Assembly: GCA_002779205.1 (NCBI GenBank)
Contig: PEXF01000157.1
Coordinates: forward strand, 1 to 5,072
Source of the DNA: Candidatus Hydromicrobium americanum
GTDB taxonomy: Bacteria > Actinomycetota > Humimicrobiia > Humimicrobiales > Humimicrobiaceae
DNA length: 5,072 bases
Direction of reading: 5' to 3'
Shown: positions 5,003-5,072 of the stretch, piece by piece
Layout of the letters: each line of letters opens with the position of its first letter
How positions within the stretch are numbered: position 1 is the stretch's first letter
The notes under the pieces: generated by a model
Databases searched by the model: none
Told to the model about the DNA's origin: nothing
Seen by the model: the letters and a program-made list of their open reading frames with translations, nothing else
Program-made: the position numbers and the translations under genes

Positions 5003-5072
5003 ATAGTAATCTTAATTTACAGGGCTTGTTTTGCTTTATATTATTTTCAATCAATAAAATATATGGCCAGTA

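Overview
The window is AT-rich bacterial DNA with Shine-Dalgarno-type starts (ATG, GTG and TTG), sigma70-like promoters and a CCA-encoding tRNA gene. All the stop codons assigned fit the standard code. A lipoprotein signal, a membrane-anchored M23 peptidase and a universal bacterial YchF ATPase confirm a bacterium. The phylum cannot be fixed from these genes; a low-GC uncultured lineage, such as one recovered from sediment or groundwater, is only a guess.

Layout. Positions 1-41 are the tail of a small repeated element ending in the 3' part of a tRNA. Positions 162-236 are an intact tRNA-Ala(GGC), followed directly by a 168-bp element (237-404) whose last 21 bp repeat the 3' end of that tRNA. 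The two element tails share a nearly identical core next to two different tRNA ends. This looks like a family of very small elements that sit at tRNA 3' ends. It is the most unusual signal in the window. Positions 480-896 (minus strand) encode a chagasin-type (I42) cysteine-protease-inhibitor lipoprotein, cut by an in-frame TAA just after the RPW motif; the expected last strand is still readable beyond the stop.

On the plus strand follow a YjbQ/UPF0047 protein (1058-1474), a possible 53-residue ORF overlapping it by four bases (1471-1632), the ribosome-associated ATPase YchF (1666-2769), a membrane-anchored protein with a CARDB-like C-terminal domain (2859-3884), and a membrane-anchored coiled-coil LytM/M23 peptidase (4043-5002). 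YjbQ, the small ORF and YchF could form one transcription unit. The last two genes each have their own plausible promoter, the first lying just after the ychF stop. Both of their products face the cell envelope, so a shared envelope role is possible but unproven.

Positions 5003-5072 hold no gene or signal I can support. Positions 405-479, 897-1057 and 3885-4042 are AT-rich spacers holding only the sites listed.
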